Part shown: in pieces, positions 9,392-17,797 of the stretch | Numbering within the stretch: the first letter of the stretch is position 1 | How the letters are laid out: each line of letters begins with the position of its first letter | Assembly (NCBI GenBank): GCA_964623055.1 | Contig: CAZURK010000033.1 | Coordinates: forward strand, 1-64,000 | Length of the DNA stretch: 64,000 bases | Source of the DNA: JADHUC01 sp964623055 | GTDB taxonomy: Bacteria; Planctomycetota; Planctomycetia; Pirellulales; Pirellulaceae | Direction of reading: 5' to 3' | Program-made: the position numbers and the translations under genes | The notes under the pieces: generated by a model | What the model was told of the DNA's origin: nothing | Database searches by the model: none | The model's input: the letters and a program-made list of their open reading frames with translations, nothing else

Positions 9392-10267
9392 ATGTGCAAC
9401 AAGACCATTTCAAGTGACGCCAGTCCGCGTGTGGTTGCCACCGCGATGGAACTTCGCCAAGCGGTGGCAGCAGCGCGCTCCGACGGCAAGTCTATCGGCT
9501 TGGTACCCACGATGGGGGCGCTGCACGAAGGACACCTGAGCTTGGTTCGAGCGTCGTTGGACGAATGCGACCAGACGATCGTAACCATTTTCGTGAATCC
9601 GGCGCAATTCGGACCGCATGAGGACTTCGGCAAGTATCCTCGCACGCTTCAAGGCGATCTGGACGCTTTGGCGAAGTGTGGCGCGGATTTGGTTTTCGCG
9701 CCGACTGGCGACGATGTGTATCCTGACGGATTCTCGACCTACGTCGATCCGCCCCAAGTGGCGGAGCCTCTGGAAGGGCAGTGCCGACCGGGACATTTTC
9801 GCGGTGTGACAACGGTCGTGCTGAAACTGTTCAATCTTGCTCAAGCCGATATCGCCTTCTTTGGACAGAAAGACTACCAACAGGCTCTGGTAATCCAGCG
9901 AATGGCTCAGGACCTGGATTTGCCGATCAAGATCCGCGTCTGCCCCACGGTCCGCGAAGCGGATGGCCTTGCCATGAGTTCACGGAATCGGTATCTAAGC
10001 GACGAGGAGCGCGGACGGTCGCTGACGCTGTGGCGCAGTCTGAAGCTAGCAGCCCAACAGTTCGCGCAGGGTGAACGAGAGGCCGAAATCGTGACTGCAC
10101 GAATGCGTGGGCTGTTCGAGCAGGCGGACATCAGCCGGATTGACTACGTTGCCTTGGCCGATCCGGACACACTCGAGCCCGTGCGTCAATTGCAGGCGTC
10201 GACCATGGCGTTGGTGGCTGCGTACGTGGGCGATACGCGTCTGATTGACAATTGCCGAATTGGATAG
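9392..10267 (+). CDS. panC: Pantoate--beta-alanine ligase
   Basis: Protein of 291 residues, normal for PanC. Signatures are 'GLVPTMGALHEGHLSLVRAS' (HIGH-like nucleotide site), 'VTIFVNPAQFGPHEDF', 'FGQKDYQQALVIQRM' and 'SSRNRYLS' (KMSKS-like loop). It joins pantoate and beta-alanine with ATP to form pantothenate on the route to coenzyme A, in the cytoplasm. An open frame extends 41 codons upstream into the folK 3' end; ATG 9392 is preferred since it starts 77 bp after folK and near the family N-terminus, although no strong Shine-Dalgarno is visible. Same strand as folK and lgt, a housekeeping stretch. Confidence 0.96.
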   Translation: MCNKTISSDASPRVVATAMELRQAVAAARSDGKSIGLVPTMGALHEGHLSLVRASLDECDQTIVTIFVNPAQFGPHEDFGKYPRTLQGDLDALAKCGADLVFAPTGDDVYPDGFSTYVDPPQVAEPLEGQCRPGHFRGVTTVVLKLFNLAQADIAFFGQKDYQQALVIQRMAQDLDLPIKIRVCPTVREADGLAMSSRNRYLSDEERGRSLTLWRSLKLAAQQFAQGEREAEIVTARMRGLFEQADISRIDYVALADPDTLEPVRQLQASTMALVAAYVGDTRLIDNCRIG

Positions 10268-10280
10268 AACGACGGAGTAG

Positions 10281-10300
10281 CTGAACCTGCAAAGGTTCAG
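10281..10300 (+). terminator. Perfect 8-bp hairpin with GCAA loop after panC
   Basis: CTGAACCT and AGGTTCAG flank a GCAA tetraloop (GNRA class), 13 bp after the panC stop. There is no following T-tract, so classical rho-independent termination is not supported. RNA stabilisation or a small REP-like element is equally possible. Confidence 0.35.
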
Positions 10301-10381
10301 TCATCACCAAATAGGGCTGAATTCTTGGGAATCCAGCTACCCTAGACTTAGAACCTGGCAGAGCAGTAGCGGCTTTAGCGC

Positions 10382-11737
10382 GTGCGACAAACTCTCTTCT
10401 ACATCCCGCATGAGATTCTCGACGTGCCGGTGTTCGGCATGGGCTGGGCATTGCTCGTTTGGGCGATTCTCAGCGTCGTGTTGCTGTTGTGGCTCGTGCG
10501 ACGGCAAGGCTGGAATGCCGACACGCGCAGCTACCTGCCGCTTCTATTGCTGGTCGCCGCAGCGTTCTATTTCGGCTTGCCGTTCCTGGAAGAACGTCCG
10601 GCGAATGGGCCGCCACTGGGACTGGCGATTCGCGGCTACGGCGTGATGCTCCTGGTGGGCGTGATTTGCGGAGTTGGACTGACCATTCAGCAGGCCCGCC
10701 GCATGGGGCTGGACCCCGAGTTGATCTACTCGCTTGCCTTATGGGCGTTTGTGGGCGGGATTGTTGGCGCGCGTGCATTCTACGTGATCCAGTATTGGCA
10801 CCGGTTCGACCACGCGACACTGGGTGCAACGATTGGCGCGCTAATGAACGTCACCGAAGGCGGCTTGGTCGTGTACGGATCGTTGATCGGCGGTGGAATA
10901 ACGGGAATTTGGTTCATGCGCAAACACCGCTTGCCACTGCTGGCGGTCATAGATTTGGTCACGCCAGCTCTACTGATTGGCTTGGCTATCGGTCGGATTG
11001 GGTGCCTGCTGAACGGTTGTTGTCACGGTGGTTTGTGCGAGTATCGCGCCTTGGGAATTACCTTCCCGAAGGGTAACCCACCCTATGCCCACGACAGTCC
11101 TGCCTACGACTATCAACAGTCGCTCGGGCAGTTGCACGGATTCGCGATCGGCTGGAATCCGGACCGCGAGGAGGCGTTTGTGAAGGCGGTCGAACCGAAC
11201 GGCGCGGCGGAAAAGGGCGGGCTCATGGAGGGTGCGGTCATCGTGTCGATCAACGGGCGACCACTCGATTCGTATGAGTCGATCACCAGGAGGCCGGTCA
11301 ATTCGTATGAGGCCGCGAGAGAAATCCTGACGATTTCTGGACCGGCGCTCGCGATAGAAACCGATAAAGGAACATCCGAGGTCGTCCTGCCAAAGCTTCC
11401 GCCTCGCAGCAAGCCGGTTCATCCAACCCAGGTTTACAGTTCCATCAACGCTGCCGTGCTTTGCCTTCTGCTTTGGGCCTACTATCCGTTTCGACGTCGC
11501 GATGGAGAAGTCATCGCACTGCTGCTGACGCTTTACCCAATCACGAGATTTCTCCTGGAAATCATCCGCAACGACGAACCCGGCAGATTCGGCACACCGC
11601 TCACAGTTTCCCAGATCATTAGTTTGGCTGTGCTGGCCGGAGCATTCGTTTTTTGGCGGCATCTTTCTCGCCAGCCGCGCGGAAGCGTGTTGCCGGGGGT
11701 GAAGGGCGAGGGCAACGTGGCGACGGCTTCCGGCTGA
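10382..11737 (+). CDS. lgt: Prolipoprotein diacylglyceryl transferase with inserted PDZ-like domain
   Basis: Protein of 451 residues, well above the usual 260-300 for Lgt. It has several membrane helices and the Lgt signatures: 'LAIRGYGVMLL', 'GARAFYVIQYW' and 'GRIGCLLNGCCHGG' (about 203-216), then 'HPTQVYSSINA' (about 345-355). Lgt moves diacylglycerol from phosphatidylglycerol to the lipobox cysteine of prelipoproteins in the inner membrane. Between the last two signatures, residues about 262-340 form a PDZ-like module ('FVKAVEPNGAAEKGGLMEGAVIVSINGRPLDS', shown here in part as 'AAEKGGLMEGAVIVSINGRP'). The start is a GTG, supported by the family-like beginning 'MRQTLFYIPHEI'. The domain's periplasmic location is inferred from its place between transmembrane helices. 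Confidence 0.93.
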   Translation: MRQTLFYIPHEILDVPVFGMGWALLVWAILSVVLLLWLVRRQGWNADTRSYLPLLLLVAAAFYFGLPFLEERPANGPPLGLAIRGYGVMLLVGVICGVGLTIQQARRMGLDPELIYSLALWAFVGGIVGARAFYVIQYWHRFDHATLGATIGALMNVTEGGLVVYGSLIGGGITGIWFMRKHRLPLLAVIDLVTPALLIGLAIGRIGCLLNGCCHGGLCEYRALGITFPKGNPPYAHDSPAYDYQQSLGQLHGFAIGWNPDREEAFVKAVEPNGAAEKGGLMEGAVIVSINGRPLDSYESITRRPVNSYEAAREILTISGPALAIETDKGTSEVVLPKLPPRSKPVHPTQVYSSINAAVLCLLLWAYYPFRRRDGEVIALLLTLYPITRFLLEIIRNDEPGRFGTPLTVSQIISLAVLAGAFVFWRHLSRQPRGSVLPGVKGEGNVATASG

Positions 11738-11782
11738 CGGCGGCGTCACAGGACGCTCGCGACTGCTCCCTCTGGTGTAATC

Positions 11783-11802
11783 GGTACTGCGTACTCAGTA
11801 CC
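11783..11802 (+). terminator. Possible terminator hairpin after lgt
   Basis: GGTACTG and CAGTACC form a 7-bp stem with a 6-base loop, 45 bp beyond the lgt stop. A T-rich stretch (GTTTTCCTT) follows only after about ten bases, so this is a weak call. Confidence 0.3.
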
Positions 11803-11998
11803 AAGCTCTCGCGTTTTCCTTGCTGTCGACAAGTTTTCCCCCGACCGTCGTGAGCTTCGCGGCGAATGGAAACCACTGCTATTCCGTATGTTTGTTCATT
11901 TCCGAGTACGCTCCCTTCCGTATGGATCGTCGCATGCTAGATTATCGCCCCAAGATTGGTCCATCGCGCAAGCAACACCGTGAGCAGGAAATCACGTC

Positions 11999-12847
11999 AT
12001 GACAGACAATCTGAAGGTAGACGATCACGATCAACAAGGCATGTCGGTGGCAGATCCGGCCGTCGAAAACGCTTCCCAGCCCTTCATAGGCCGCTGGAAT
12101 CAACTCGTCAGTACGACCAATTGGGAAAAAGGCCACATCATCACCGAGTGGCGCGATGCGTTGAACGATGCCGGCGCACCAGCCACGGAGTATTCGGACG
12201 AAGCGTGGGCTCGTCGCGTGGGTGGCGTGACTGGCCAGCACGTGGGGAGACTGCGCCGCGTGTATCAACGTTTTGCCAGTGCGGGTGAGGACTACGCTGG
12301 ATTGTACTGGAGCCACTTTCACGCTGCGTTAGATTGGGACGACGCCGAAATGTGGCTGGAAGGCGCCGTCCAAGCCCGCTGGTCCGTTTCACAGATGCGC
12401 CGGCAACGATGGGAGGCGATGGGCGCCGTTGCCGACGAGACGCCCCAGGACGAAGAAATCGTCGTCGCGGAAAAGGACGAGGACTTCGAACCGGCTTTGG
12501 AGCAAGAACCGATCGCCCAGCAGTTGACCGGCGAGTTGGCCGAAGTCCACGGCCCATCGACCGCCGAGGGCCCCGATACGGGCAGCAACGAGGACGCTGC
12601 AACGACGGCCGAGACGGACAGCAGCGCCTCGATCTACGCTGACGAGCGACCGGAAGAGACGGTCGAATTCGTACGTCCCTTCGAGAATCTCGGCGAGTTA
12701 CCGGACGATTTGGCCGACGCGTTCGAAGCCTTCAAGTTAGCCATCCTGCGTCACAAAGCGGATGATTGGCGGCGGATCTCGCGCGAGGATGTGCTGGCGG
12801 CGTTAGACGCGTTGAAAGAGTTGGCGATTGCGCCGTCTATGGATTAG
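11999..12847 (+). CDS. Conserved planctomycete-type acidic protein, function unknown
   Basis: Protein of 282 residues with no signal peptide. Residues about 30-140 are Trp/Arg-rich and look helical ('WNQLVSTTNWEKGHIITEWR', 'WLEGAVQARWSVSQMRRQRW'). Residues about 145-215 form a very acidic, Thr/Ser-rich linker that is probably disordered. Residues about 220-280 are helical again ('DLADAFEAFKLAILRHKADD'). The layout (helical domain, acidic linker, helical tail) would suit a cytoplasmic DNA- or protein-binding role, but no recognised family motif is visible. ATG 11999 has AGGAAA about ten bases upstream. It converges on the large minus-strand PQQ gene; a family A palindrome separates their 3' ends. 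Confidence 0.75.
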   Translation: MTDNLKVDDHDQQGMSVADPAVENASQPFIGRWNQLVSTTNWEKGHIITEWRDALNDAGAPATEYSDEAWARRVGGVTGQHVGRLRRVYQRFASAGEDYAGLYWSHFHAALDWDDAEMWLEGAVQARWSVSQMRRQRWEAMGAVADETPQDEEIVVAEKDEDFEPALEQEPIAQQLTGELAEVHGPSTAEGPDTGSNEDAATTAETDSSASIYADERPEETVEFVRPFENLGELPDDLADAFEAFKLAILRHKADDWRRISREDVLAALDALKELAIAPSMD

Positions 12848-12875
12848 TCTGGGCACTCTCAGGTTTGCGACCAGA

Positions 12876-12900
12876 AGGTCCCGTCCGGCAGACGGGACCT
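12876..12900. repeat. REP-like palindrome, family A (third copy)
   Basis: AGGTCCCGTC and GACGGGACCT arms around CGGCA, the same element as at 2622-2699. It lies between two convergent gene ends (12847 and 12917), where it could end transcripts from both sides. Confidence 0.75.
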
Positions 12901-12916
12901 ACTTGGTTACCCCGCG

Positions 12917-15900
12917 TTACTGTGCCAGTACCTCGATGCCGGACAGAATCGGTTGTCCCGTGTTGGGTGTCAGTTCCATTCGGATTGTGCCGCCTTCAGC
13001 ACGGACGGTGAACTCTCTCAGGACCGCCGCGTGTGTCCCTTCCGCTGCTCGCACCACGTCGAAATCTGATAGCACCGTTTGGCTGCCGAGCATCACACCG
13101 AAAACCCGATCGCCCGGCTTCTTTGGCTGTAGCTCTGCAAAATGCAGCCGCACTCGATACTTGGTGTCCGGCGGCATGTTTCTGACGTTGACGTCCAGGG
13201 CAATCGGGCCGTGGCAGCCGGAGCCGGCTACCCAGGGCAATTCGGTCGCGTGGATCTCGGCCGTGTCCGCATTCAGGCGGTACCTGGAGATACCTTTCTC
13301 ATCCTCCAAGGCGGCTGCCATGTCGTATTGAAAATGGAACCTCGACTTCAGCCCGTTTAAGGTGACTACGTGGTCAAGTCGGAGCGTCTTCGTGTCTGAC
13401 CGATGCGCCGAGAAGTAGCCGGGCGGGCGAGGCATTGCGAACCACAAATCCCCTTGTTGGTCACGGCGGTCGCCCAACGCGCCGAGGTTCAGCCGCAGGT
13501 GGCGCACAACGCCCTCTTCGGGTTCCTTGCCGCAGAACACGGCCCAGCGATCCCTCTGCTCGATCGGTTGCAGCGCCATCGAGGTGCGCATCAACGTGTT
13601 ACACTGGCACCCGGCGAATGTGTTCGGGGCCAGCACGATTCCACCCACGGGAAGGACGTTGATGAAGCAACTTGGCCGAAACGCGCCCATGTTGCTCTGG
13701 CCCTCGTCGCGCGTCAGGTCGAAGTACGTCGTCATCGCATTGCGGAACAGAACCATATCAGCGCACGCGGTTGCATACGAGCATTTTGTCGAACGACCGT
13801 ATATCCACGGTTCCGGATCGCCGGTCACGGGATTTGGCCGCGTCTTCACCTCTCCAGTCAGTAGATCCCAGGCACTCGGATAGTGTCGCGTTGACGCGTT
13901 GTTGCGATCGCTGTGGTCCAGGTTGAAACCTTCGGCTATGATCGTCCGACCGACGATCATGGGCCGCATTTTGTAAAGGACTTCCCTCTCCCAGAGCTTG
14001 CTGCCATCGGCACTCTGGAAAACAGCCAGGCCCTGTGGGTAATCGCAAAAGAGCGTGCCCCGCTCCTTCACGTCGTTACCCATCAACACCACGCCATGTT
14101 CTTCACTTGCAGCCAACATGGACCCAAAGACATTCTTGTCATAGGTCCATGCTGTCTCTCCTGTGGCGGCGTCCAGGGCTACCAGCCGACCCTGGGCAAC
14201 ACGTTCCGGTGTATGTGCTTGCCTTCGTGACGGTTTCAAAATCGGTCGATCAATGAGGTAAACGCGGCTGCCAGCCACGGCTATCGAATTCGGTATGATC
14301 AGGTCCCGCGCCTCGTAGATCCACCTGAGTTCCCCGGACTCGCGATCCATGGCAAACAAGTGAGTGGCCTCTTGTGTACTGGTCAGGCCGGTGACCCACA
14401 TGCACTTGTCGATTTGCCTCGTACCCGGCCGCGCCCACCCTTTTTCCACCAGTCCACTTTCCAACGTGCCAAACAGCAAGTCGTCCTTGGCGAAGACCTG
14501 CATCCAGCAAGGATTCTCCACACCGGCAGGCTCTGGCGTGTCGAACGATCCCAACTCCGCGCCCGTCTTCCCGTCAAGGCGCCGACAGCGATCGTAAGCC
14601 GAAATGTACACGCTGTCCGGGGTCACGCAGTAGTTGCTGCCGACGACCTCCGATCCGTTGTAGCATCGCGCCCACTTGAATCGGTTGATCTGCGCTTCCC
14701 AGATGATTCGGCCGTTGTAAGCATCGAGACATCGCAACAGCGACGATCCTTGGACATAGAGCCGCCCGTCGATGAAAAGCGGGGCCGGCGCCCGGTTCTT
14801 TTCGCCGTGCATCCCTGCAGGGCCGCAAGCGCCGAACCACAGAACACCCAACGGCCCATGCACAAGCTGGTCGTCCGAGCAGGATGTGTTTCCTGTGTTG
14901 CCGAATTGATGCGTCCAAGAGCCGGCGCCGGACAGCGCGCCGCGACGATGTACGATGAGACTCTCCGACTTGCCCAGCACAGCAATGCCGCCATACGGCC
15001 GCTGGACTCGCTGCCACTCCGCTCGAGGAATATCCGTTTTGTCCTGTTTCATCGAACGCGCCGACACGACAAGATTGGCGAAGTAATCGGGTAGATTCGT
15101 CTTCTGCAGGTCCGCATGAAGCACCGTGACGCGAATGCCGTAGATCGCCGCGGAGTCAAGGGCCCTCCGTGCGGCGGCGACCGTTGCCGGATCGTCGTCG
15201 ATCGCGACTATGTGCAGGTCCGTACTCTTGGCCAACGCGTAGGCCAGTTCACCTTCGCCGCAGCCGAAGTCTAGGCAGCATCCTTTGGTTATCCCGGACT
15301 GCTCGATAATGGCCTGTGCCGCGAGTTCATACTTGGCGATATCGCCATACGGTTTTTCTGCAGGCTTCCTGCGTAGAACTGGCGGCGCGGCAACGTTCTC
15401 CTTGCCGAGGCAGTACATTCTGCCGGTGTCCGTGCTCACGTACAGCCTGCCGTCGGCCGCAGCCAGTCCGTGTGCCGTACCGTCGATCTCGTGCGACCAC
15501 GCGATCTGCCGCGAATCAATCGCGATTGCACTGATGACGTTCTTGCCGCCAACATACACCTTGTCGCCAGCGACGATGACCGATCCTTGACAATCGACCG
15601 GGACCGACCAGAGATCCTGCATTGCCATGTACTTGTGTGGCGTCCTGTGTTTGGCAGTAGGGCCACGCCAACGAAAGTACAGGCCTTGTGTGGCGTCCCA
15701 GATGTCCGAGTCTTGATCGAACGGGTCAGAGCGGTCAATCGCCTTCACTTTCGTGCCCGTTGCCACAAAGACATGGCTGGGTGACGCGGCGGCCTCGATC
15801 ATGCGCTCCGCGTTTCTCGGACGATCTCGAACGCGGACGGACTCGTTGGCATTCCCGACCTTGTTCGACAGAGTGTACCCCGTGTCCAAGTCCAGGATCA

Positions 15901-16753
15901 TGTCCGAGTTAAACACAAGTCGGTCGACGGCCATCATCCAGGAACCGCCGGCGTATGAGAGTTCCAATGCACGGAAGTATCTGAAAACGCCGGTTTTGCG
16001 ATCGAACGCTGCGGGAATAGCGCGACCGGTCGGTACCACAAGCGTATCGCCACTCACAGCCAAGTAACCCTGGGCGGTGACATTGCCGAACGCATAGCCG
16101 CCCGTGATGTGGTTCTGCCTGATGTTGCCGGACGTGTCGTCTACCCACAGCGTGCGGCCCGTATCGGGGTCGATGGCATGCAAGAAAAAACCTTGGGAAG
16201 GAAAGATACCTGCCCCAAAGTACAGCACACCGTCGTGGATCACCGGTCCCCCGCGCGCCGGCCATCGCGACACCAGTCGTCCGTTGCCCAGTATCTTCTG
16301 GTCATTAAGACCCCCACGTTTTTCCCACAACAGCCTGCCGTCGTCAGCGGCCAGGCAAGAAAGGTACCCGTCGTCGCTAACAACAAACACCCGGTCCTCC
16401 CAAACGGCGGGCGCAAAACGAATAGGGCCATCTGTGAAGAAACTCCATCGCTCTTCACCGGTGGCAGCATCCATCGCATAGACCTTGCAGTCGGCTGAGC
16501 TTCCATAGAACAACATCCCTCGCGCGATCACCGGCTGATAGGCAAGATCATAGGTCTGACGTTGCCAATAGACGTCCGGCCACGCGGGATGCGGCGGGTG
16601 TGGCGCGTGGTACGTCCAATGAAGATTCAACTCGTCAACAAGCGTCTCCGCCGTGTAGCCGCTTCGCCCACTATCCGCCCGATACTGGGACCAGTCGGCC
16701 GCGCAAAGACCGGGTACCAACAGCAAAAACGGTGAAACGGTGTAGCGATTCAT
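12917..16753 (-). CDS. Secreted PQQ-propeller / methyltransferase-like / PQQ-propeller / malectin-like fusion
   Basis: Protein of 1278 residues with a short signal peptide ('MNRYTVSPFLLLVPGLCAAD'). Residues about 20-460 form a PQQ/BamB-type beta-propeller (repeated 'DAATGEERWSF', 'DPDTGRTLWVDD', 'VYVGGK'). Residues about 470-600 carry a class I methyltransferase-like domain with a good motif I ('CLDFGCGEGE', about 491) and motif II-like 'VAIDDDPATV'. Residues about 615-1100 are a second propeller ('DAYNGRIIWEAQI', 'DRESGELRWIYE', 'DAATGETAWTYD'). About 1135-1278 resembles malectin-type carbohydrate binding ('KYRVRLHFAELQPKKPGDRV'). The start at 16753 is chosen because it opens on the signal peptide. 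PQQ-like propellers are often scaffolds or quinoprotein enzymes; a secreted SAM-binding-type domain is unexpected, so a binding or degenerate role is possible. Confidence 0.85.
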   Translation of the reverse strand: MNRYTVSPFLLLVPGLCAADWSQYRADSGRSGYTAETLVDELNLHWTYHAPHPPHPAWPDVYWQRQTYDLAYQPVIARGMLFYGSSADCKVYAMDAATGEERWSFFTDGPIRFAPAVWEDRVFVVSDDGYLSCLAADDGRLLWEKRGGLNDQKILGNGRLVSRWPARGGPVIHDGVLYFGAGIFPSQGFFLHAIDPDTGRTLWVDDTSGNIRQNHITGGYAFGNVTAQGYLAVSGDTLVVPTGRAIPAAFDRKTGVFRYFRALELSYAGGSWMMAVDRLVFNSDMILDLDTGYTLSNKVGNANESVRVRDRPRNAERMIEAAASPSHVFVATGTKVKAIDRSDPFDQDSDIWDATQGLYFRWRGPTAKHRTPHKYMAMQDLWSVPVDCQGSVIVAGDKVYVGGKNVISAIAIDSRQIAWSHEIDGTAHGLAAADGRLYVSTDTGRMYCLGKENVAAPPVLRRKPAEKPYGDIAKYELAAQAIIEQSGITKGCCLDFGCGEGELAYALAKSTDLHIVAIDDDPATVAAARRALDSAAIYGIRVTVLHADLQKTNLPDYFANLVVSARSMKQDKTDIPRAEWQRVQRPYGGIAVLGKSESLIVHRRGALSGAGSWTHQFGNTGNTSCSDDQLVHGPLGVLWFGACGPAGMHGEKNRAPAPLFIDGRLYVQGSSLLRCLDAYNGRIIWEAQINRFKWARCYNGSEVVGSNYCVTPDSVYISAYDRCRRLDGKTGAELGSFDTPEPAGVENPCWMQVFAKDDLLFGTLESGLVEKGWARPGTRQIDKCMWVTGLTSTQEATHLFAMDRESGELRWIYEARDLIIPNSIAVAGSRVYLIDRPILKPSRRQAHTPERVAQGRLVALDAATGETAWTYDKNVFGSMLAASEEHGVVLMGNDVKERGTLFCDYPQGLAVFQSADGSKLWEREVLYKMRPMIVGRTIIAEGFNLDHSDRNNASTRHYPSAWDLLTGEVKTRPNPVTGDPEPWIYGRSTKCSYATACADMVLFRNAMTTYFDLTRDEGQSNMGAFRPSCFINVLPVGGIVLAPNTFAGCQCNTLMRTSMALQPIEQRDRWAVFCGKEPEEGVVRHLRLNLGALGDRRDQQGDLWFAMPRPPGYFSAHRSDTKTLRLDHVVTLNGLKSRFHFQYDMAAALEDEKGISRYRLNADTAEIHATELPWVAGSGCHGPIALDVNVRNMPPDTKYRVRLHFAELQPKKPGDRVFGVMLGSQTVLSDFDVVRAAEGTHAAVLREFTVRAEGGTIRMELTPNTGQPILSGIEVLAQ

Positions 16754-16985
16754 ATCTGGTAACTGACGTTCAGGTTGACCCGTGTGGTGGACCAACGCAA
16801 CACATGTTGGCACGCAGGAAGCTGACGGCGAAGCGATCAACGGCGAACTGGGCGGCGTACATCTCCTACCTCAGTGGCCTTGAACCGCCAGCGCAGCAGC
16901 CGACGTGCTAGCAGTCTGCTGCCGACCAATCTACACTAGATCGTGGCAATTTGATATCATCCGCAGTCCATCCGAGCAAGGCAGA

Positions 16986-17537
16986 ATGTCCGAATACGAT
17001 GACAGTGGCAGCCCCCGGCGGAAACGGCGAACTCGAGAGCATGTCATTGAGGACCTGAGCGAAAACCATTTGGAGCGTAAAGTTCTGTTGAAGGGGCATC
17101 TACTCCGTCGTCCCGAGCGTGACTACGGAGTCGACGTGACAATGTTCCATTTTGGAGATGATGGAGAGATAGAGAACGGGGAAGTGCGATTTCAGCTCAA
17201 GGCGACGGACAGCCTGAAACTCATCAATCAGGGAACGGTAGTCACACTACCCATCAAGACTGGGGACCTGCACTACTGGGCATTGGAGGTCTATCCATTT
17301 ATTCTCGTGGTGTTTGATGCCAAGGCAGACAAGGCATTTTGGCTGGATGTGCAGGAGTACGTGAAGCTTCACCCAAATACCGTGAATCCTGACCAGGAGA
17401 TGGTCAATGTTCACATACCGGTGTCGAACAAGTTGACCGTCAAGTCAATCGAAGTCTTTCGCAACAAATCTCTGCAGATTGTCAATAACCTCAGGAACCG
17501 GGGAGGGTTTCCCGATGTCACACGAAGGCCGAGATGA
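16986..17537 (+). CDS. DUF4365-domain protein (nuclease-fold-like)
   Basis: Protein of 183 residues, no signal peptide. The segment 'RDYGVDVTMFHFGDDGEIEN' followed by 'EVRFQLKATDSL' matches the DUF4365 pattern, with an Asp then a Gln-x-Lys spaced as in PD-(D/E)XK nuclease-like folds; 'HYWALEVYPFILVVFDAKAD' is the later core strand. DUF4365 proteins frequently occur in defence or mobile settings, but enzymatic activity here is inference. ATG 16986 follows AAGG; an open frame reaching 16905 adds an unlikely tail. It overlaps the next gene by 23 bases, so the genes are translationally linked. The nearest minus-strand gene is divergent. Confidence 0.8.
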   Translation: MSEYDDSGSPRRKRRTREHVIEDLSENHLERKVLLKGHLLRRPERDYGVDVTMFHFGDDGEIENGEVRFQLKATDSLKLINQGTVVTLPIKTGDLHYWALEVYPFILVVFDAKADKAFWLDVQEYVKLHPNTVNPDQEMVNVHIPVSNKLTVKSIEVFRNKSLQIVNNLRNRGGFPDVTRRPR

Positions 17538-17787
17538 GATTACGTTTGACGGTTTGCAGCGGTTCTTGTGTCGCATCGGTTTTGACCAGCCTGCAAGGAT
17601 GGACAGTTCAATAGCATTTCATCATCGTGACTCCGGCACGATCATCGTGTTGTCGATTCCGAGAGACGGCCGTTCAGTACGTCCGGCGGACTTGCTGTCT
17701 GTCTTGATGCGTTTGGAGACTCAAGGGCTGGTAGACGATTCGGTCCTGGATCAATTCAAATCGGGCAAGTTGCCCATGGCATCGTAG
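17515..17787 (+). CDS. Small HicA-like protein, paralogue 1
   Basis: Protein of 90 residues starting at an ATG preceded by a strong GGGGAGGG site inside the 3' end of the DUF4365 gene. The order 'LQRFLCRIGF', 'IAFHHRDSGTIIVL', 'VRPADLLSVLMRLETQGL' resembles the alpha-beta-beta-beta-alpha HicA/YcfA double-stranded-RNA-binding fold, but the catalytic G-S-H motif of HicA mRNA interferases is absent. It is clearly related to the next gene. Role unknown; a regulatory or immunity partner of the DUF4365 protein is one guess. Confidence 0.7.
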   Translation: MSHEGRDEITFDGLQRFLCRIGFDQPARMDSSIAFHHRDSGTIIVLSIPRDGRSVRPADLLSVLMRLETQGLVDDSVLDQFKSGKLPMAS

Positions 17788-17797
17788 GAACTGCGCG

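Noticed and set aside
10281..10300. Classical rho-independent terminator after panC
   Set aside because: No T-tract follows the stem; kept only as a hairpin with low confidence.
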